From positions 1-47,555 of the forward strand of contig CALIUO010000007.1 of assembly GCA_938048695.1 (NCBI GenBank): a stretch of DNA of 47,555 nt, read 5' to 3'. The translations under genes and the position numbers were made by a program. Within the stretch, counting starts at the first letter, position 1, and the number at the start of each line of letters is the position of its first letter. The stretch is from an uncultured SAR86 cluster bacterium (GTDB lineage: Bacteria > Pseudomonadota > Gammaproteobacteria > Magnimaribacterales > Magnimaribacteraceae). The notes under the pieces are model-generated. The model saw only the letters and a program-made list of their open reading frames with translations. It made no database searches and had not been told where the DNA came from. This document shows, piece after piece, positions 17,441-27,628 of this stretch.

Positions 17441-17727
17441 TTATTATTTTGTATTAAATCAAGCTCTTTAAACTCGTGATCAATACTTAGAGAGATTAGC
17501 TTTCTCCATAAAGGTTCAGATATATTTTTGTCCAAACCGCAAGATTCTCCAAATGTGGTTACTTTAGAAATTACATCTTCAATTCTCTCTTCATCAATAA
17601 TTAAATTTTTATCATTTTTTACTAGGGCCGCCATCTCGACACATTTCTGACGTCTAGCCAATAACATTACCAACTCTTTGTCGAGAAGATCAATTTCTTC
17701 CCTAACCTCTTTCATAGTTAAATCCAT
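17437..17727 (-). CDS. Chorismate mutase, AroQ type (monofunctional)
   Basis: A 96-residue all-helical protein matching the AroQ chorismate mutase domain, which converts chorismate to prephenate for phenylalanine and tyrosine synthesis. The first helix reads REEIDLLDKELVMLLARRQK, with the N-terminal Arg and the following Arg pair in the expected substrate-binding places. A Lys (LVKND) and an Asp/Glu cluster (DEERIEDV) follow. It is not fused to prephenate dehydratase or dehydrogenase. Its stop is interlocked with that of the convergent fusion gene. A role in a non-aromatic pathway such as isochorismate lyase cannot be excluded. Confidence 0.85.
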   Translation of the reverse strand: MDLTMKEVREEIDLLDKELVMLLARRQKCVEMAALVKNDKNLIIDEERIEDVISKVTTFGESCGLDKNISEPLWRKLISLSIDHEFKELDLIQNNN

Positions 17728-17812
17728 ATACTTTTGACCTTAAATTGAAGCTTATTATATAACAGATATTTTTGTTCTTGCCCTTGGGTTTATAAGGTTA
17801 TAAATTAAAACT

Positions 17813-18985
17813 ATGAAAATACTCAAAGAGTTACAAGAGCTTCAGCCCGAAATGCAAAACTGGAGGCGCGATATTCACTCTCATCCTGAAATAGCCTTTG
17901 AAGAACATCGCACCGCTAAGATAGTTGCTGAAAAGTTAGAGAGTTTTGGTATTGAAGTTGAGACTGGAATTGCGGGTACTGGTGTTGTAGGCACCCTCAA
18001 GAAAGGAACTGGAAACAGATCAATCGGGTTAAGAGCAGATCTAGATGCATTGTTAATTCATGAAGCAAATGAATTTCCTCATAAATCTCAAAATCCTGGG
18101 AAAATGCATGCTTGTGGGCATGATGGTCACACCACAATGTTGCTTGGTGCAGCTAAATATTTAGCAGAAAAAGGTGAATTTGACGGGACTGTTAATTTTA
18201 TCTTTCAACCTGCTGAAGAAAATGAAGGCGGAGGAAAGGCAATGATAGATGAAGGTTTATTCGAAAAATATCCTGTCGAATCAGTTTTTGGGATGCACAA
18301 TATTCCTGGAATGCCAGTAGGTTCATTTGCTGTAAAACCTGGCCCTATCATGGCAGCTTTTGACATATTTAATGTCAAAATAATTGGCAAGGGCGGGCAT
18401 GCTGCAATGCCTCAAACAACAATAGATCCTATTATCATTGGCACCAAGGTAATAGATGCTTATCAATCTATTGTGAGTAGATATATTGATCCTCAAGAGC
18501 CAGTGGTATTAAGCGTTACTCAATTCCATGGGGGAGATGCTTATAACGTTATTCCTAATGAGATAGAAATTAAAGGATGTACGAGATGTTTTTCCCCGAA
18601 AGTACAAAGTCAATTAGAAAAACAAATGAGACAAATAACTGAATCTATTTGTGCTGCTTATGGAGCTAATTTTGAATTTGAGTTTGAGCATAGATATCCT
18701 GCAACAATCAATACTGTAGATGAGGCAGAGCTTTCCGGAAAAGTTGCACAGAAAATATCTGGTGAGGAAATGGTTAATCTCTCTCCTACCCCTGGTATGG
18801 GATCTGAAGATTTTGCATACATGCTTCAAGAGAAACCAGGGAGTTATATTTGGATTGGAAATGGAGATGGCGAAGGATCTTGTATGATTCATAATCCAGG
18901 TTATGACTTTAACGATGAAGTTTTACCCATAGGGGCGACTTATTGGGTAGAGCTTGCTGAAACTATTTTAGCTCCAATTTCATAA
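17813..18985 (+). CDS. M20-family amidohydrolase (HipO/IAA-amino-acid hydrolase type)
   Basis: A 390-residue metal-dependent N-acyl-amino-acid hydrolase. The metal-binding elements are the HACGHDGH motif (about residues 98-105), PAEENEGGGKAMI with the catalytic Glu pair (about 134), GMHN (about 159) and a C-terminal IHNPGYDFND. LRADLDALLI and MGSEDFAYM are further family marks. Likely substrates are N-acylated amino acids or peptides; hippurate-type specificity is a guess. There is no Shine-Dalgarno sequence before the ATG. TATAAA (17799-17804) lies 8 nt upstream. Confidence 0.94.
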   Translation: MKILKELQELQPEMQNWRRDIHSHPEIAFEEHRTAKIVAEKLESFGIEVETGIAGTGVVGTLKKGTGNRSIGLRADLDALLIHEANEFPHKSQNPGKMHACGHDGHTTMLLGAAKYLAEKGEFDGTVNFIFQPAEENEGGGKAMIDEGLFEKYPVESVFGMHNIPGMPVGSFAVKPGPIMAAFDIFNVKIIGKGGHAAMPQTTIDPIIIGTKVIDAYQSIVSRYIDPQEPVVLSVTQFHGGDAYNVIPNEIEIKGCTRCFSPKVQSQLEKQMRQITESICAAYGANFEFEFEHRYPATINTVDEAELSGKVAQKISGEEMVNLSPTPGMGSEDFAYMLQEKPGSYIWIGNGDGEGSCMIHNPGYDFNDEVLPIGATYWVELAETILAPIS

Positions 18986-19000
18986 GAAAAATTCAGTTAT

Positions 19001-19522
19001 TTAGCTGTCTAGGGGGTTTGGACCATACTCATTGCCCTCTTCACCTTCAAGCGCCATGAAGTAAATAAAAACGAAAAGTGCCATTATCGCGATGAATTGA
19101 AAAGGAAATATATTAGGCATCAAGCTAGGCACAATTTGGAGACCTACATACCACCAACCCGACTTACCTATGTCATGCAACCTTCTTATTGAAAGCGTTA
19201 TTTGCGGTATAAAAGTGATCATTACCGATAAACCGAACCAAGAAGTCACAAGATAAGTCAATATTTCTCTACTACTCTCCTGGCTGGAGTCTGTATCTGA
19301 TATAACCTTCTCTAGACCTTCGATAGACAGACTCAGTGTGAATAAATAAAGCAATATACAGAAAAGAAAAAAATACCAGAACTGAGATCTACTAGCCCTT
19401 CCAGAGAAACTAAAGTAATTTATGAAAGCAGAGGTAACAGCATCAAAAAAAGTTGCAAATCCAAAGCGAATAAAGCGATAGCAGTAAACTATTGTAGAAA
19501 TGAATATAGTAAGGAAATTCAT
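19001..19522 (-). CDS. DUF805 family membrane protein
   Basis: A 173-residue inner-membrane protein of the DUF805 group. The marks are FSGRASRSQFWYFFLF (about residues 36-51) and RRLHDIGKSGWWY (about 118-130), with four hydrophobic segments and an acidic C-terminus. The family function is unknown. The start codon lies 15 nt after the CCA end of tRNA-Glu on the same strand, and the spacer has no Shine-Dalgarno sequence. The transcript is therefore probably a tRNA-mRNA precursor. Confidence 0.9.
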   Translation of the reverse strand: MNFLTIFISTIVYCYRFIRFGFATFFDAVTSAFINYFSFSGRASRSQFWYFFLFCILLYLFTLSLSIEGLEKVISDTDSSQESSREILTYLVTSWFGLSVMITFIPQITLSIRRLHDIGKSGWWYVGLQIVPSLMPNIFPFQFIAIMALFVFIYFMALEGEEGNEYGPNPLDS

Positions 19523-19537
19523 ATTTATTTGAGAGGT

Positions 19538-19612
19538 TGGTAGCCCGTAGGAGAATCGAACTCCTGTTGCCTGGATGAAAACCAGATGTCCTAACCACTA
19601 GACGAACGGGCC
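19538..19612 (-). tRNA. tRNA-Glu (TTC)
   Basis: A 75-nt cloverleaf with CCA encoded. Acceptor GGCCCGT pairs with ACGGGCT (the first pair is G-U) and the discriminator is A. The D-arm starts GTCTAGTGG. The anticodon stem TCTGG/CCAGG encloses TTTTCAT, giving anticodon TTC. The T-arm is AGGAG-TTCGATT-CTCCT. It sits directly 5' of the DUF805 gene. Confidence 0.97.
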
Positions 19613-19659
19613 GAAAATGGGCATTGTATGGAGGCTAGCTTCTTAGGTCAAATGTATTT

Positions 19660-20574
19660 TTAATCTATAGCATGATCGCTATTAGAAGAACGAACATAAA
19701 CTATACCGGCTACTAAAATTACACTAGCTAAAATTCCTATCCAGAAGGCTTGAGTTGAAAACAAAAGCAAAATATCCGATACATCTACTACTCTTAATTC
19801 TTGATATTCTTTAGGAAAAGAGTCTGCTCTAGACCAAAATCCTATCCTGTTCTCAATGAATTCCAGTACAAGGTTAGTCTTAAAGATAATCCCCTCAAGT
19901 ACTATTAAAATGACTGGTGGGACTATGGCTCCTGCAATGGGTCTTGCTGCATAGGTTCCGGCCAACATTAGCCACAAAAATAGAGGTAAAGACCAAAGAG
20001 ATTGTACCCATAAACTGAATATTATTCTGAACCAATCAGTAAAGATATAAGACCCCCACAACCAACCAAAGGAAACAATGTCATTAGTCGCGAAGAATAT
20101 TGAAGCACTTGTCATAGACACAAGCTGTAACAGAATAATGTAAGGCAAAACCATCAAAGGAACTACCAAGGTTACTGTGAAAACTTTTGAGAGAACTGTT
20201 GTTAAATCAGAAACTGGTAGAGAACGCCAAAAAATTAGACTTCTATCTTTTCTCTCATCAGCAAAAGTAGAAAGACTGTAGGCTAACAATCCAAATCCAA
20301 CAGTGAGTAAGATAGGAAATCCTAGGACAAGTAAACCAGTCCTGACAATATCAATCCTCGATACACTTGAAACTGATTGCATCGCTTGCCTTATCTCTTC
20401 ATCATAATATTCTGTAGAAAAATTGAATTGATCTGTTTGTATATTTGTTCCTCCAAAATATACCGAGGCGATTACCAAACATAAAATAATAGATACAAAA
20501 AATGGTGCATAAACAAAAGCAACTTTATGCTCTTGTATTTCTCTTACAATCATAGCTTTAAGAACCTGGATCAT
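19660..20574 (-). CDS. ABC-2 type transporter permease
   Basis: A 304-residue membrane protein with about six hydrophobic helices, and a large external loop after the first helix (residues about 45-80). FADERKDRSLIFWRSLPVSDLTTVLSK is the conserved cytoplasmic segment typical of ABC-2 permeases in GntR-controlled ABC clusters. It overlaps the ATPase gene by 4 bp, so translation is coupled. The export substrate is unknown; relatives respond to cell-wall stress or antimicrobial peptides. Confidence 0.9.
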   Translation of the reverse strand: MIQVLKAMIVREIQEHKVAFVYAPFFVSIILCLVIASVYFGGTNIQTDQFNFSTEYYDEEIRQAMQSVSSVSRIDIVRTGLLVLGFPILLTVGFGLLAYSLSTFADERKDRSLIFWRSLPVSDLTTVLSKVFTVTLVVPLMVLPYIILLQLVSMTSASIFFATNDIVSFGWLWGSYIFTDWFRIIFSLWVQSLWSLPLFLWLMLAGTYAARPIAGAIVPPVILIVLEGIIFKTNLVLEFIENRIGFWSRADSFPKEYQELRVVDVSDILLLFSTQAFWIGILASVILVAGIVYVRSSNSDHAID

Positions 20575-21446
20575 TGCTGACCTCCTTTCTTAGATGTTTC
20601 CATGATAGCCATAAATAAATCTGCGATTACAGGCGGTCTCACATCTCCAAGCGTAATAAGTTTATCTTTATCAATGTCTTCAAAGAGCATCACTTCCCTC
20701 CCCAACTCAGTTCTCTGATGCATGGGGTTTAAAGATTTAGCAGCATCCAAATAATTTTGATCTGGTCTTAGTTCAAGATATTTTTTATTTATTGATTCAA
20801 TTGAATCCTTCATAACAATCCGTCCTTGATTCATGAATACAGCATCAGACAAAACTCCCTCTATCTCCTCAACCTGATGCGTGCTAATCAAGATAGTCTT
20901 GTCGCCTTCGTAATAGTCTTCGATAAGCTGAGAGTAAAAACCTTTTCTATAAACCAGGTCAAGTCCTAGCGTTGGTTCATCAAGTACAAGTATTTTTGCA
21001 TCAATTGCCATCACTAATGAAAGGTGTAGCTGAACAACCATGCCTCTAGATAATACCTTTATCTTTGAGTAAAGCTTGATGTTTGTTCTCGATAAAATAG
21101 ATTTGCATTTATCAAGATCAAATCCAGGATGGACACCGTCCATATAATCAAGTAATTGCTGAACTGTCATCCACTTAGGCAAAACTGCCACATCAGTTAT
21201 TGAACAGACCTCTTTCAAGAGTTTATGACGATCCTTTCTAGGATCTAAACCCAAGACTTCTAGATTTCCTTCAGTTTTCAAAAGCCCTAAGACAGATTGT
21301 AAAAAAGTTGATTTACCAGCGCCATTAGGTCCGATGAGTCCCATGATTTGACCCTTGCTAATTTCTATATCTATGTTTTGGAGGGCATAACTCTCGTCAT
21401 ACCTTTTAGAAATATTGTTGGCTTTAATAACTACTTCAGTATTCAT
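20571..21446 (-). CDS. ABC transporter ATP-binding protein
   Basis: A 291-residue ATPase subunit. It shows Walker A GPNGAGKST (about residues 38-46), a degenerate signature LSRGMVVQ in place of LSGGQ (about 133), Walker B ILVLDEPTLGLD (about 153-164) and H-loop STHQVEE. The C-terminal 80 residues are an extension typical of ABC-2 exporters. It lies 1 bp after the GntR gene and overlaps the permease gene by 4 bp. LSRGM is often seen in this exporter group, so ATPase activity is expected. Confidence 0.94.
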   Translation of the reverse strand: MNTEVVIKANNISKRYDESYALQNIDIEISKGQIMGLIGPNGAGKSTFLQSVLGLLKTEGNLEVLGLDPRKDRHKLLKEVCSITDVAVLPKWMTVQQLLDYMDGVHPGFDLDKCKSILSRTNIKLYSKIKVLSRGMVVQLHLSLVMAIDAKILVLDEPTLGLDLVYRKGFYSQLIEDYYEGDKTILISTHQVEEIEGVLSDAVFMNQGRIVMKDSIESINKKYLELRPDQNYLDAAKSLNPMHQRTELGREVMLFEDIDKDKLITLGDVRPPVIADLFMAIMETSKKGGQQ

Positions 21447-21447
21447 T

Positions 21448-21792
21448 TCATTTTTTACCCAAGAGTTCGATAAGATCTATTCCTAAGCTTTCTGCCCTTT
21501 TAACCGTATTTGGCCACTCATTGTCTAGAAACTTACTCTTTTCAAGTTTTAAAAGTTCTTTTTTTGCACCCTCAGTGATAAACATACCTAACCCTCTTCT
21601 TTTTTCGACAATATTTAAATCGACAAGTTCTTGGTAGGCTTTCGAGACCGTTAAGGGGTTTACACCTCCTTCTACAGCCATTTGTCTTACTGAGGGAATA
21701 GGATCACCTGACTTTAATACATTGTCGATGATGAGAGAAACTACATGATCTCTAACTTGTTGATATATGGGCTGATCGTTTGTCCACTGCAT
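21448..21792 (-). CDS. GntR-family (YtrA subgroup) transcriptional regulator
   Basis: A 114-residue repressor-type protein. Residues 1-70 are the GntR winged helix-turn-helix (PIYQQVRDHVVSLI, SGDPIPSVRQMAVEGGVNPLTVSKAYQEL). Only a short helical dimerisation tail follows, which defines the YtrA subgroup. It heads the operon for the ABC ATPase and permease, the usual arrangement in which the regulator controls its own transporter. A perfect 9-bp inverted repeat overlaps its predicted promoter just upstream. Confidence 0.94.
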   Translation of the reverse strand: MQWTNDQPIYQQVRDHVVSLIIDNVLKSGDPIPSVRQMAVEGGVNPLTVSKAYQELVDLNIVEKRRGLGMFITEGAKKELLKLEKSKFLDNEWPNTVKRAESLGIDLIELLGKK

Positions 21793-21810
21793 GAAGCAAT
21801 CCTTGAACCT

Positions 21811-21839
21811 AGTGTATTACGTAACTAATACACTTACAA
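21811..21839 (-). promoter_or_regulatory. Operator and promoter of the GntR-ABC operon
   Basis: AGTGTATTA-CGTAAC-TAATACACT (21811-21834) is a perfect 9-bp inverted repeat with a 6-bp spacer, ending 18 bp before the GntR start codon. On the minus strand TTGTAA (21839-21834) and TACACT (21816-21811) are 17 bp apart and would be the -35 and -10. Protein bound to the palindrome would block RNA polymerase, so autorepression is inferred. Confidence 0.75.
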
Positions 21840-21844
21840 CCTTA

Positions 21845-22588
21845 TCATTTCAACTTCTTCTGAATAGTAGCAAAAAATCCTCTAAAAATATTTGCTTCCA
21901 TAACATCTATTTTGCTCCTCTTAAAGAACCTTCTTACCCTCACTAAAAGTTTTCTTGGGTTCTCAGAATCATAAAAGTTAACTTCTTGCATAAGTTCGTC
22001 CATATGATTAATCAGCCTCTCAGTTTGTTCGTTATTAGCAAGATCTACGTCCCAATAATCCTCGTTTCTTTCATTTTCTTTTAAATAAGCAAGCCTTATC
22101 TCATAGGCTAAGATTTGAACAGCCTGTGATAGGTTTAAGGAGGAGTATTCTGGATCTGATGGAATATGTACGTGTAAATTGCACATACCTAACTCTTCGT
22201 TAGTTAAACCCCTATCTTCTCTCCCAAATACAATAGCCACCTCGCCATTGAGGGAACTTTTATGCATTTCTTCAGCAGCCTCTCTCGGACTGAGAACAGG
22301 CCAAGGTATTGTTCTGTCTCGTGCACTTGTTCCTACAACTAATTCACACTTCGAGACAGCATCTTTTAAACTTTCATATACCTCAGCATTTTCCAATATA
22401 TCTTTGGCAGCCTTAGATCTAAATGTTGCTACATCGCTAGGAAATTCTTTAGGCTGAACAAGGGCAAGATTAAGAATACCCATATTCTTTATAGCTCTTG
22501 CTGTAGCGCCAATATTTCCAGGATGAGTGGTTCCAACTAAAACCACTTTTACTGAATTAAGTAAATTATTTTTTCCATCCATGTGCAT
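21845..22588 (-). CDS. trmJ: tRNA (cytidine/uridine-2'-O-)-methyltransferase TrmJ
   Basis: A 247-residue SPOUT-class methyltransferase that 2'-O-methylates position 32 of certain tRNAs using S-adenosylmethionine. The conserved VLVGTTHPGNIGATARAIKN is near residues 15-34, VGTSARDR near 93, VFGREDRGLTNEEL near 125 and IPSDPEYSSLNLSQAVQI near 147. The last two form the deep-knot AdoMet site. The start is either the ATG at 22588 or the one two codons later; neither has a clear ribosome-binding site. It is divergent from suhB, the same arrangement as in many gammaproteobacteria. Confidence 0.94.
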   Translation of the reverse strand: MHMDGKNNLLNSVKVVLVGTTHPGNIGATARAIKNMGILNLALVQPKEFPSDVATFRSKAAKDILENAEVYESLKDAVSKCELVVGTSARDRTIPWPVLSPREAAEEMHKSSLNGEVAIVFGREDRGLTNEELGMCNLHVHIPSDPEYSSLNLSQAVQILAYEIRLAYLKENERNEDYWDVDLANNEQTERLINHMDELMQEVNFYDSENPRKLLVRVRRFFKRSKIDVMEANIFRGFFATIQKKLK

Positions 22589-22635
22589 ATTCTATCAGGG
22601 GAACAGATGCAATATGTTAGGATGCGCATCTAATT

Positions 22636-23445
22636 ATGGAACCAAAAGTAAATATTGCTCTAGAGGCGGCTCGTGCTGGTTGTAAAGAACTGTTAAGTTT
22701 TGCTTATAGACTCGATCAACTTGAAATCAAAGAAAAAGGGCCATCAAATTTTGTAACTCAACTAGATAAAAGAGTCGAATCAATAATCATTGATTCTCTC
22801 AAATCAATTTATCCTAAACATACCTACGTATCAGAAGAAGTTGGAAGATTAGAAGGTTCTGGTAAGGATGTAGAATCAATGTGGGTAATTGACCCGCTAG
22901 ATGGAACGACTAATTATATTCATGGTTTTCCCTATTACGCAATTTCAATTGCATACGTTGAAAAAGGCAAAACTCTGCATGCCCTTATAATTGATGTCGC
23001 TAGGCAAGATGAATTTACAGCTAGTTTTGGTAGAGGAGCATACCTCAATAACAGAAGAATTAGAGTAAGTAAGGCAAAAGATCTTTCAGGAACGTTACTA
23101 AGTAATTCCTCTCACGATACAGATAAAGGCAGAGTCAGACACGATAACATGTCGACTTTTCGTTCTCTTTATTCCAACGGACTAACCATAAGAAGAACTG
23201 GGTCTGCTGCACTTGATATGGCTAATGTAGCAGCAGGAAGGCTTGATGGCTTTTGGGGAAGTGGACTCGGTATGTGGGATATTGCAGCTGGCGGATTATT
23301 AGTTAGAGAAGCGGGAGGCTTAGTAAGTGATTACTTTGGGAATCCAGATTATCTCGAGGGGGATAATATAATTTGCTCAACCAATAAATGTTTTAAACCA
23401 ATGTTGCAGTCAATTAAACCTTATACAACTATAGTAGAGGACTAA
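22636..23445 (+). CDS. suhB: Inositol-1-monophosphatase SuhB
   Basis: A 269-residue Mg-dependent phosphatase; in E. coli SuhB also takes part in the rRNA antitermination complex. The metal-binding residues are visible as SEEVGR, the signature [17 protein letters not shown] (about residues 83-99) and the C-terminal [17 protein letters not shown]. Length and motifs are standard. It is divergent from trmJ with a 47-bp gap, and its stop is interlocked with that of the convergent secF. Confidence 0.96.
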   Translation: MEPKVNIALEAARAGCKELLSFAYRLDQLEIKEKGPSNFVTQLDKRVESIIIDSLKSIYPKHTYVSEEVGRLEGSGKDVESMWVIDPLDGTTNYIHGFPYYAISIAYVEKGKTLHALIIDVARQDEFTASFGRGAYLNNRRIRVSKAKDLSGTLLSNSSHDTDKGRVRHDNMSTFRSLYSNGLTIRRTGSAALDMANVAAGRLDGFWGSGLGMWDIAAGGLLVREAGGLVSDYFGNPDYLEGDNIICSTNKCFKPMLQSIKPYTTIVED

Positions 23446-24356
23446 GGCAAAGGATTGTCATCAGCGTTTTCAGGTTCCTCTACTCTTAAATGATCTTTAT
23501 TCAATCCCATTATTAGTAGTGCATTAGCTGCTATGTATATTGAAGAGTAAGTTCCAATTACAACGCCGAAAATTAAGGCCAATGCAAAGTTTTTAATTAG
23601 CTCTCCCCCAAGAAAAAACAAAGAAAATAGAACCAATAAGGTAGTTAATGAGGTAATTAATGTTCTTCCTAAGGTTTGATTTAAAGACATATTGATAATG
23701 TCTTTTGTATCATCTGACTCAGCTGATCTTAAATTTTCTCTAATACGATCAGATACAACTATGGTGTCGTTTAAGGAGTAACCAATTACAGCTAAAACAG
23801 CAGCAACTACAGTTAAGTCAAACTCAATTTGGATAAGCGAAAAGATGCCCACAACTATAATTACGTCATGAATCAAGGCTATAACAGCTGCCCCAGCAAA
23901 CATTGATTGGAATCTGAAGGCTATGTATAGCATCATGAAAGCGAGCGCAAGAAGCATTGCCGTACCTCCATCATCCCTAAGTTCACTACCTATCTGAGGG
24001 CCTACGTACTCTATTCTTCTTAAATCTATTTGATCTGCATTATTTGAACCAAGTAAAGTAACAATTTCAGATCCCAGACTATCGCTTACGGTACCAGGTA
24101 ACTTGATCAAGACCTCTCTTGTTGAACCAAAATTAGCTACTTGGGCACCTTCAAATCCCCCATTTATGAGTGTATCTCTAATGACTGAAATATTTGCTTC
24201 TTCAGGATAACTTAGCTCAACTAGAGTACCGCCGGTAAAATCTAAACCCCAATTGAGTTCTTTAAATATTACAGAGCCAATTGATACAACGAGAAAAATA
24301 GAGGAAAAAATGATCGCAATTTTTCTCCAAGCTAGAAAATCTATATTAAAGGTCAT
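23442..24356 (-). CDS. secF: Protein translocase subunit SecF
   Basis: A 304-residue RND-like membrane protein that works with SecD to drive late steps of protein export using the proton gradient. The first membrane helix is followed by the conserved [12 protein letters not shown] (about residues 36-47). A periplasmic domain comes next, then five C-terminal helices containing [19 protein letters not shown] and [16 protein letters not shown]. It overlaps secD by 4 bp and is the last gene of the queA-tgt-yajC-secD-secF cluster. Confidence 0.97.
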   Translation of the reverse strand: MTFNIDFLAWRKIAIIFSSIFLVVSIGSVIFKELNWGLDFTGGTLVELSYPEEANISVIRDTLINGGFEGAQVANFGSTREVLIKLPGTVSDSLGSEIVTLLGSNNADQIDLRRIEYVGPQIGSELRDDGGTAMLLALAFMMLYIAFRFQSMFAGAAVIALIHDVIIVVGIFSLIQIEFDLTVVAAVLAVIGYSLNDTIVVSDRIRENLRSAESDDTKDIINMSLNQTLGRTLITSLTTLLVLFSLFFLGGELIKNFALALIFGVVIGTYSSIYIAANALLIMGLNKDHLRVEEPENADDNPLP

Positions 24357-26203
24357 ATCGATATCCTCTCAAGATCTTTCTTTGAACCATAGACTAAATT
24401 AACGAATGCTCTAGTACCCATAATGGCAGTAAACATTGAAGTGATAATGCCGATAGAGAGAGTGATAGCAAAACCTTTGACTGGACCCGTACCATAAGAA
24501 AGTAAGATAACCGCTACGATAAGCGTGGTTACATTGGCATCCCAAATAGTTAAAAAAGCTCTATTGTAACCAGCATCTATAGCATCTAGAGGCTCTCTTC
24601 CTCTTTTGAGCTCCTCTCTAATTCGAGAAAAAATAAGCACATTTGCATCAACAGCCATTCCCACTGTTAAGACTATTCCTGCGATACCAGGTAAAGTAAG
24701 CGTTGCTGAGAGAATAGACATTATCGCTACCAACAAAACAATATTGAATGTCAAAGCTAAGCTGGCAGCTATTCCAAATATTCTGTAATAAAAAAGTATA
24801 AATCCAAGTACCAGCAAGAGTCCAAGCTGCATGGAAAAAATTCCTGCCTGAATATTATCTGCCCCCAAACTTGGCCCAACTGTTCTTTCTTCGACAAATG
24901 TCATTGGAGCAGCTAAAGCACCAGCCCTCAAAAGTAGAGCTAATTCAGATGATTCACTGGGACTATCTAGACCTGTAATTCTAAAAGTAGTCCCTAAAGC
25001 CGCCCTGATTGTTGCTAAGCTTATAATTTCCTTTACTTCATAGGACTCTTGAACAGGAATCTGTTTGCCCTCTATATCTCTTTCATAAACTGTTCTAGTT
25101 TTCTGCTCTACAAAAAGAACACCCAAACGTTTTCCTATATTACCTCTTGTGGCTCTATGCATCATAGAACCACCTTCACCATCCAGCGTTATGTTAACCT
25201 GGGGTAATCCGTTTTCATCGAAGGATGCTTGAGCTGTCGCAACCTGGTCTCCTCCTAAAATAATAGAATCTTGTAAGAAGGCAGGTGCACCTAATCCATT
25301 TCTATAGGGATATGAAGTTTTTCTAGATCTTGGGGTATCCATCTGAGCCTCTAAATGGAATTCTAGTGTGGCAGTCTTTCCTAAAATATTTTTAGCTTCG
25401 GCTGTATCTTGTATACCGGGCAACTGAACAACGATTCTTTTTTTTCCTTGTCGTTGTACTATGGGTTCGGAAACACCGAGTTCGTTTACCCTATTCCTTA
25501 ATGTTGTGAGATTTTGATCGATAGCATCTGATTCAATTTGTTCTATCTCGATGTCAGACAATGATAATTCCAGAGAATTTATCTCATTAGATATAAGGGG
25601 AAGATTGAACTGAGTATAGTTATCATTTATAAATTCTTCTGCTCTTTCCTTTGATTCAAGATTATTGAATTGCAGAAGGATTGAAGAATCGCCTTGGACT
25701 ATGGCTTGGTTGTATCTAATCTTTTCTTCTCTAAACCTGATTCTCAGATCCTGAAGAGTTCCATTTTGTCTGTTTTTTATTGCAGTTTCAGTATCAACTT
25801 GCATTAAAAAATGAACTCCCCCTCTAAGATCTAACCCCAACTTCATAGGATTGGCGCCGATATCCATTAGCCATTTTGGTGTTGTTGGAGCCAAATTTAA
25901 TGCAATGACCACGTCATTGACTAAGCTCCTCGAGAGGAGATCTTTTAGTTTTAATTGATTTTGATAAGTATCTGTTCTTATCAAGACATAATCTTCCTCT
26001 AATTGGATGGTCGTGCTGATATTCTGATCTTTAATTACTTCCTCAACCCTTTCTGCAAGAAAAGAATCTGCGGATTGAGAACTACTGGTATATGAGATTT
26101 GAACTGCAGGGTCGGGAGCATATAAATTAGGCAAAGAATATACTACCCCAAATCCCAAAACTAGCAGGATAAGCAAGTATTTCCATATGCCGTAGCGTCT
26201 CAT
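24353..26203 (-). CDS. secD: Protein translocase subunit SecD
   Basis: A 616-residue partner of SecF, almost the same length as the E. coli protein. An N-terminal membrane helix precedes [15 protein letters not shown] (about residues 120-134), a large periplasmic P1 domain ([22 protein letters not shown]) and five C-terminal helices with [20 protein letters not shown] (about 520-540). It uses the proton motive force to assist SecYEG-mediated export. It is 3 bp downstream of yajC. Confidence 0.98.
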   Translation of the reverse strand: MRRYGIWKYLLILLVLGFGVVYSLPNLYAPDPAVQISYTSSSQSADSFLAERVEEVIKDQNISTTIQLEEDYVLIRTDTYQNQLKLKDLLSRSLVNDVVIALNLAPTTPKWLMDIGANPMKLGLDLRGGVHFLMQVDTETAIKNRQNGTLQDLRIRFREEKIRYNQAIVQGDSSILLQFNNLESKERAEEFINDNYTQFNLPLISNEINSLELSLSDIEIEQIESDAIDQNLTTLRNRVNELGVSEPIVQRQGKKRIVVQLPGIQDTAEAKNILGKTATLEFHLEAQMDTPRSRKTSYPYRNGLGAPAFLQDSIILGGDQVATAQASFDENGLPQVNITLDGEGGSMMHRATRGNIGKRLGVLFVEQKTRTVYERDIEGKQIPVQESYEVKEIISLATIRAALGTTFRITGLDSPSESSELALLLRAGALAAPMTFVEERTVGPSLGADNIQAGIFSMQLGLLLVLGFILFYYRIFGIAASLALTFNIVLLVAIMSILSATLTLPGIAGIVLTVGMAVDANVLIFSRIREELKRGREPLDAIDAGYNRAFLTIWDANVTTLIVAVILLSYGTGPVKGFAITLSIGIITSMFTAIMGTRAFVNLVYGSKKDLERISI

Positions 26204-26206
26204 CTT

Positions 26207-26500
26207 TTATATGGACTTTAATGTACCTTTAGGCAAAATCGCTGAGATAGATGTTTTTTGAATCTTGATTTTTGTGTTATCTGCAATAGATAGTTCAATA
26301 TATTGGTCGGTTAATTTAGAAACTTTTCCTAGGATACCTCCTGCTGTGACTATCTCTTCTCCAACCTCTAGGCTGGCCAGCATATCTTGATGAGTTTTCC
26401 TTCTTTTATTTTCAGGGCGTATCATCAAAAAATATATCAAAATCATGAATCCAAACAGTAAAAATAATGTTGGATCAAAAAAAGTTGGTGATTGTTCCAT
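26207..26500 (-). CDS. yajC: Preprotein translocase accessory subunit YajC
   Basis: A 97-residue single-span membrane protein of the SecDF-YajC complex. One membrane helix (about residues 11-27, LFLLFGFMILIYFLMI) is followed by the family signature RPENKRRKTHQDMLASLEVG and a small beta domain. It sits 9 bp after tgt, in the conserved order tgt-yajC-secD. Confidence 0.97.
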   Translation of the reverse strand: MEQSPTFFDPTLFLLFGFMILIYFLMIRPENKRRKTHQDMLASLEVGEEIVTAGGILGKVSKLTDQYIELSIADNTKIKIQKTSISAILPKGTLKSI

Positions 26501-26509
26501 GTCTCTCCT

Positions 26510-27628
<1,119 letters not shown>

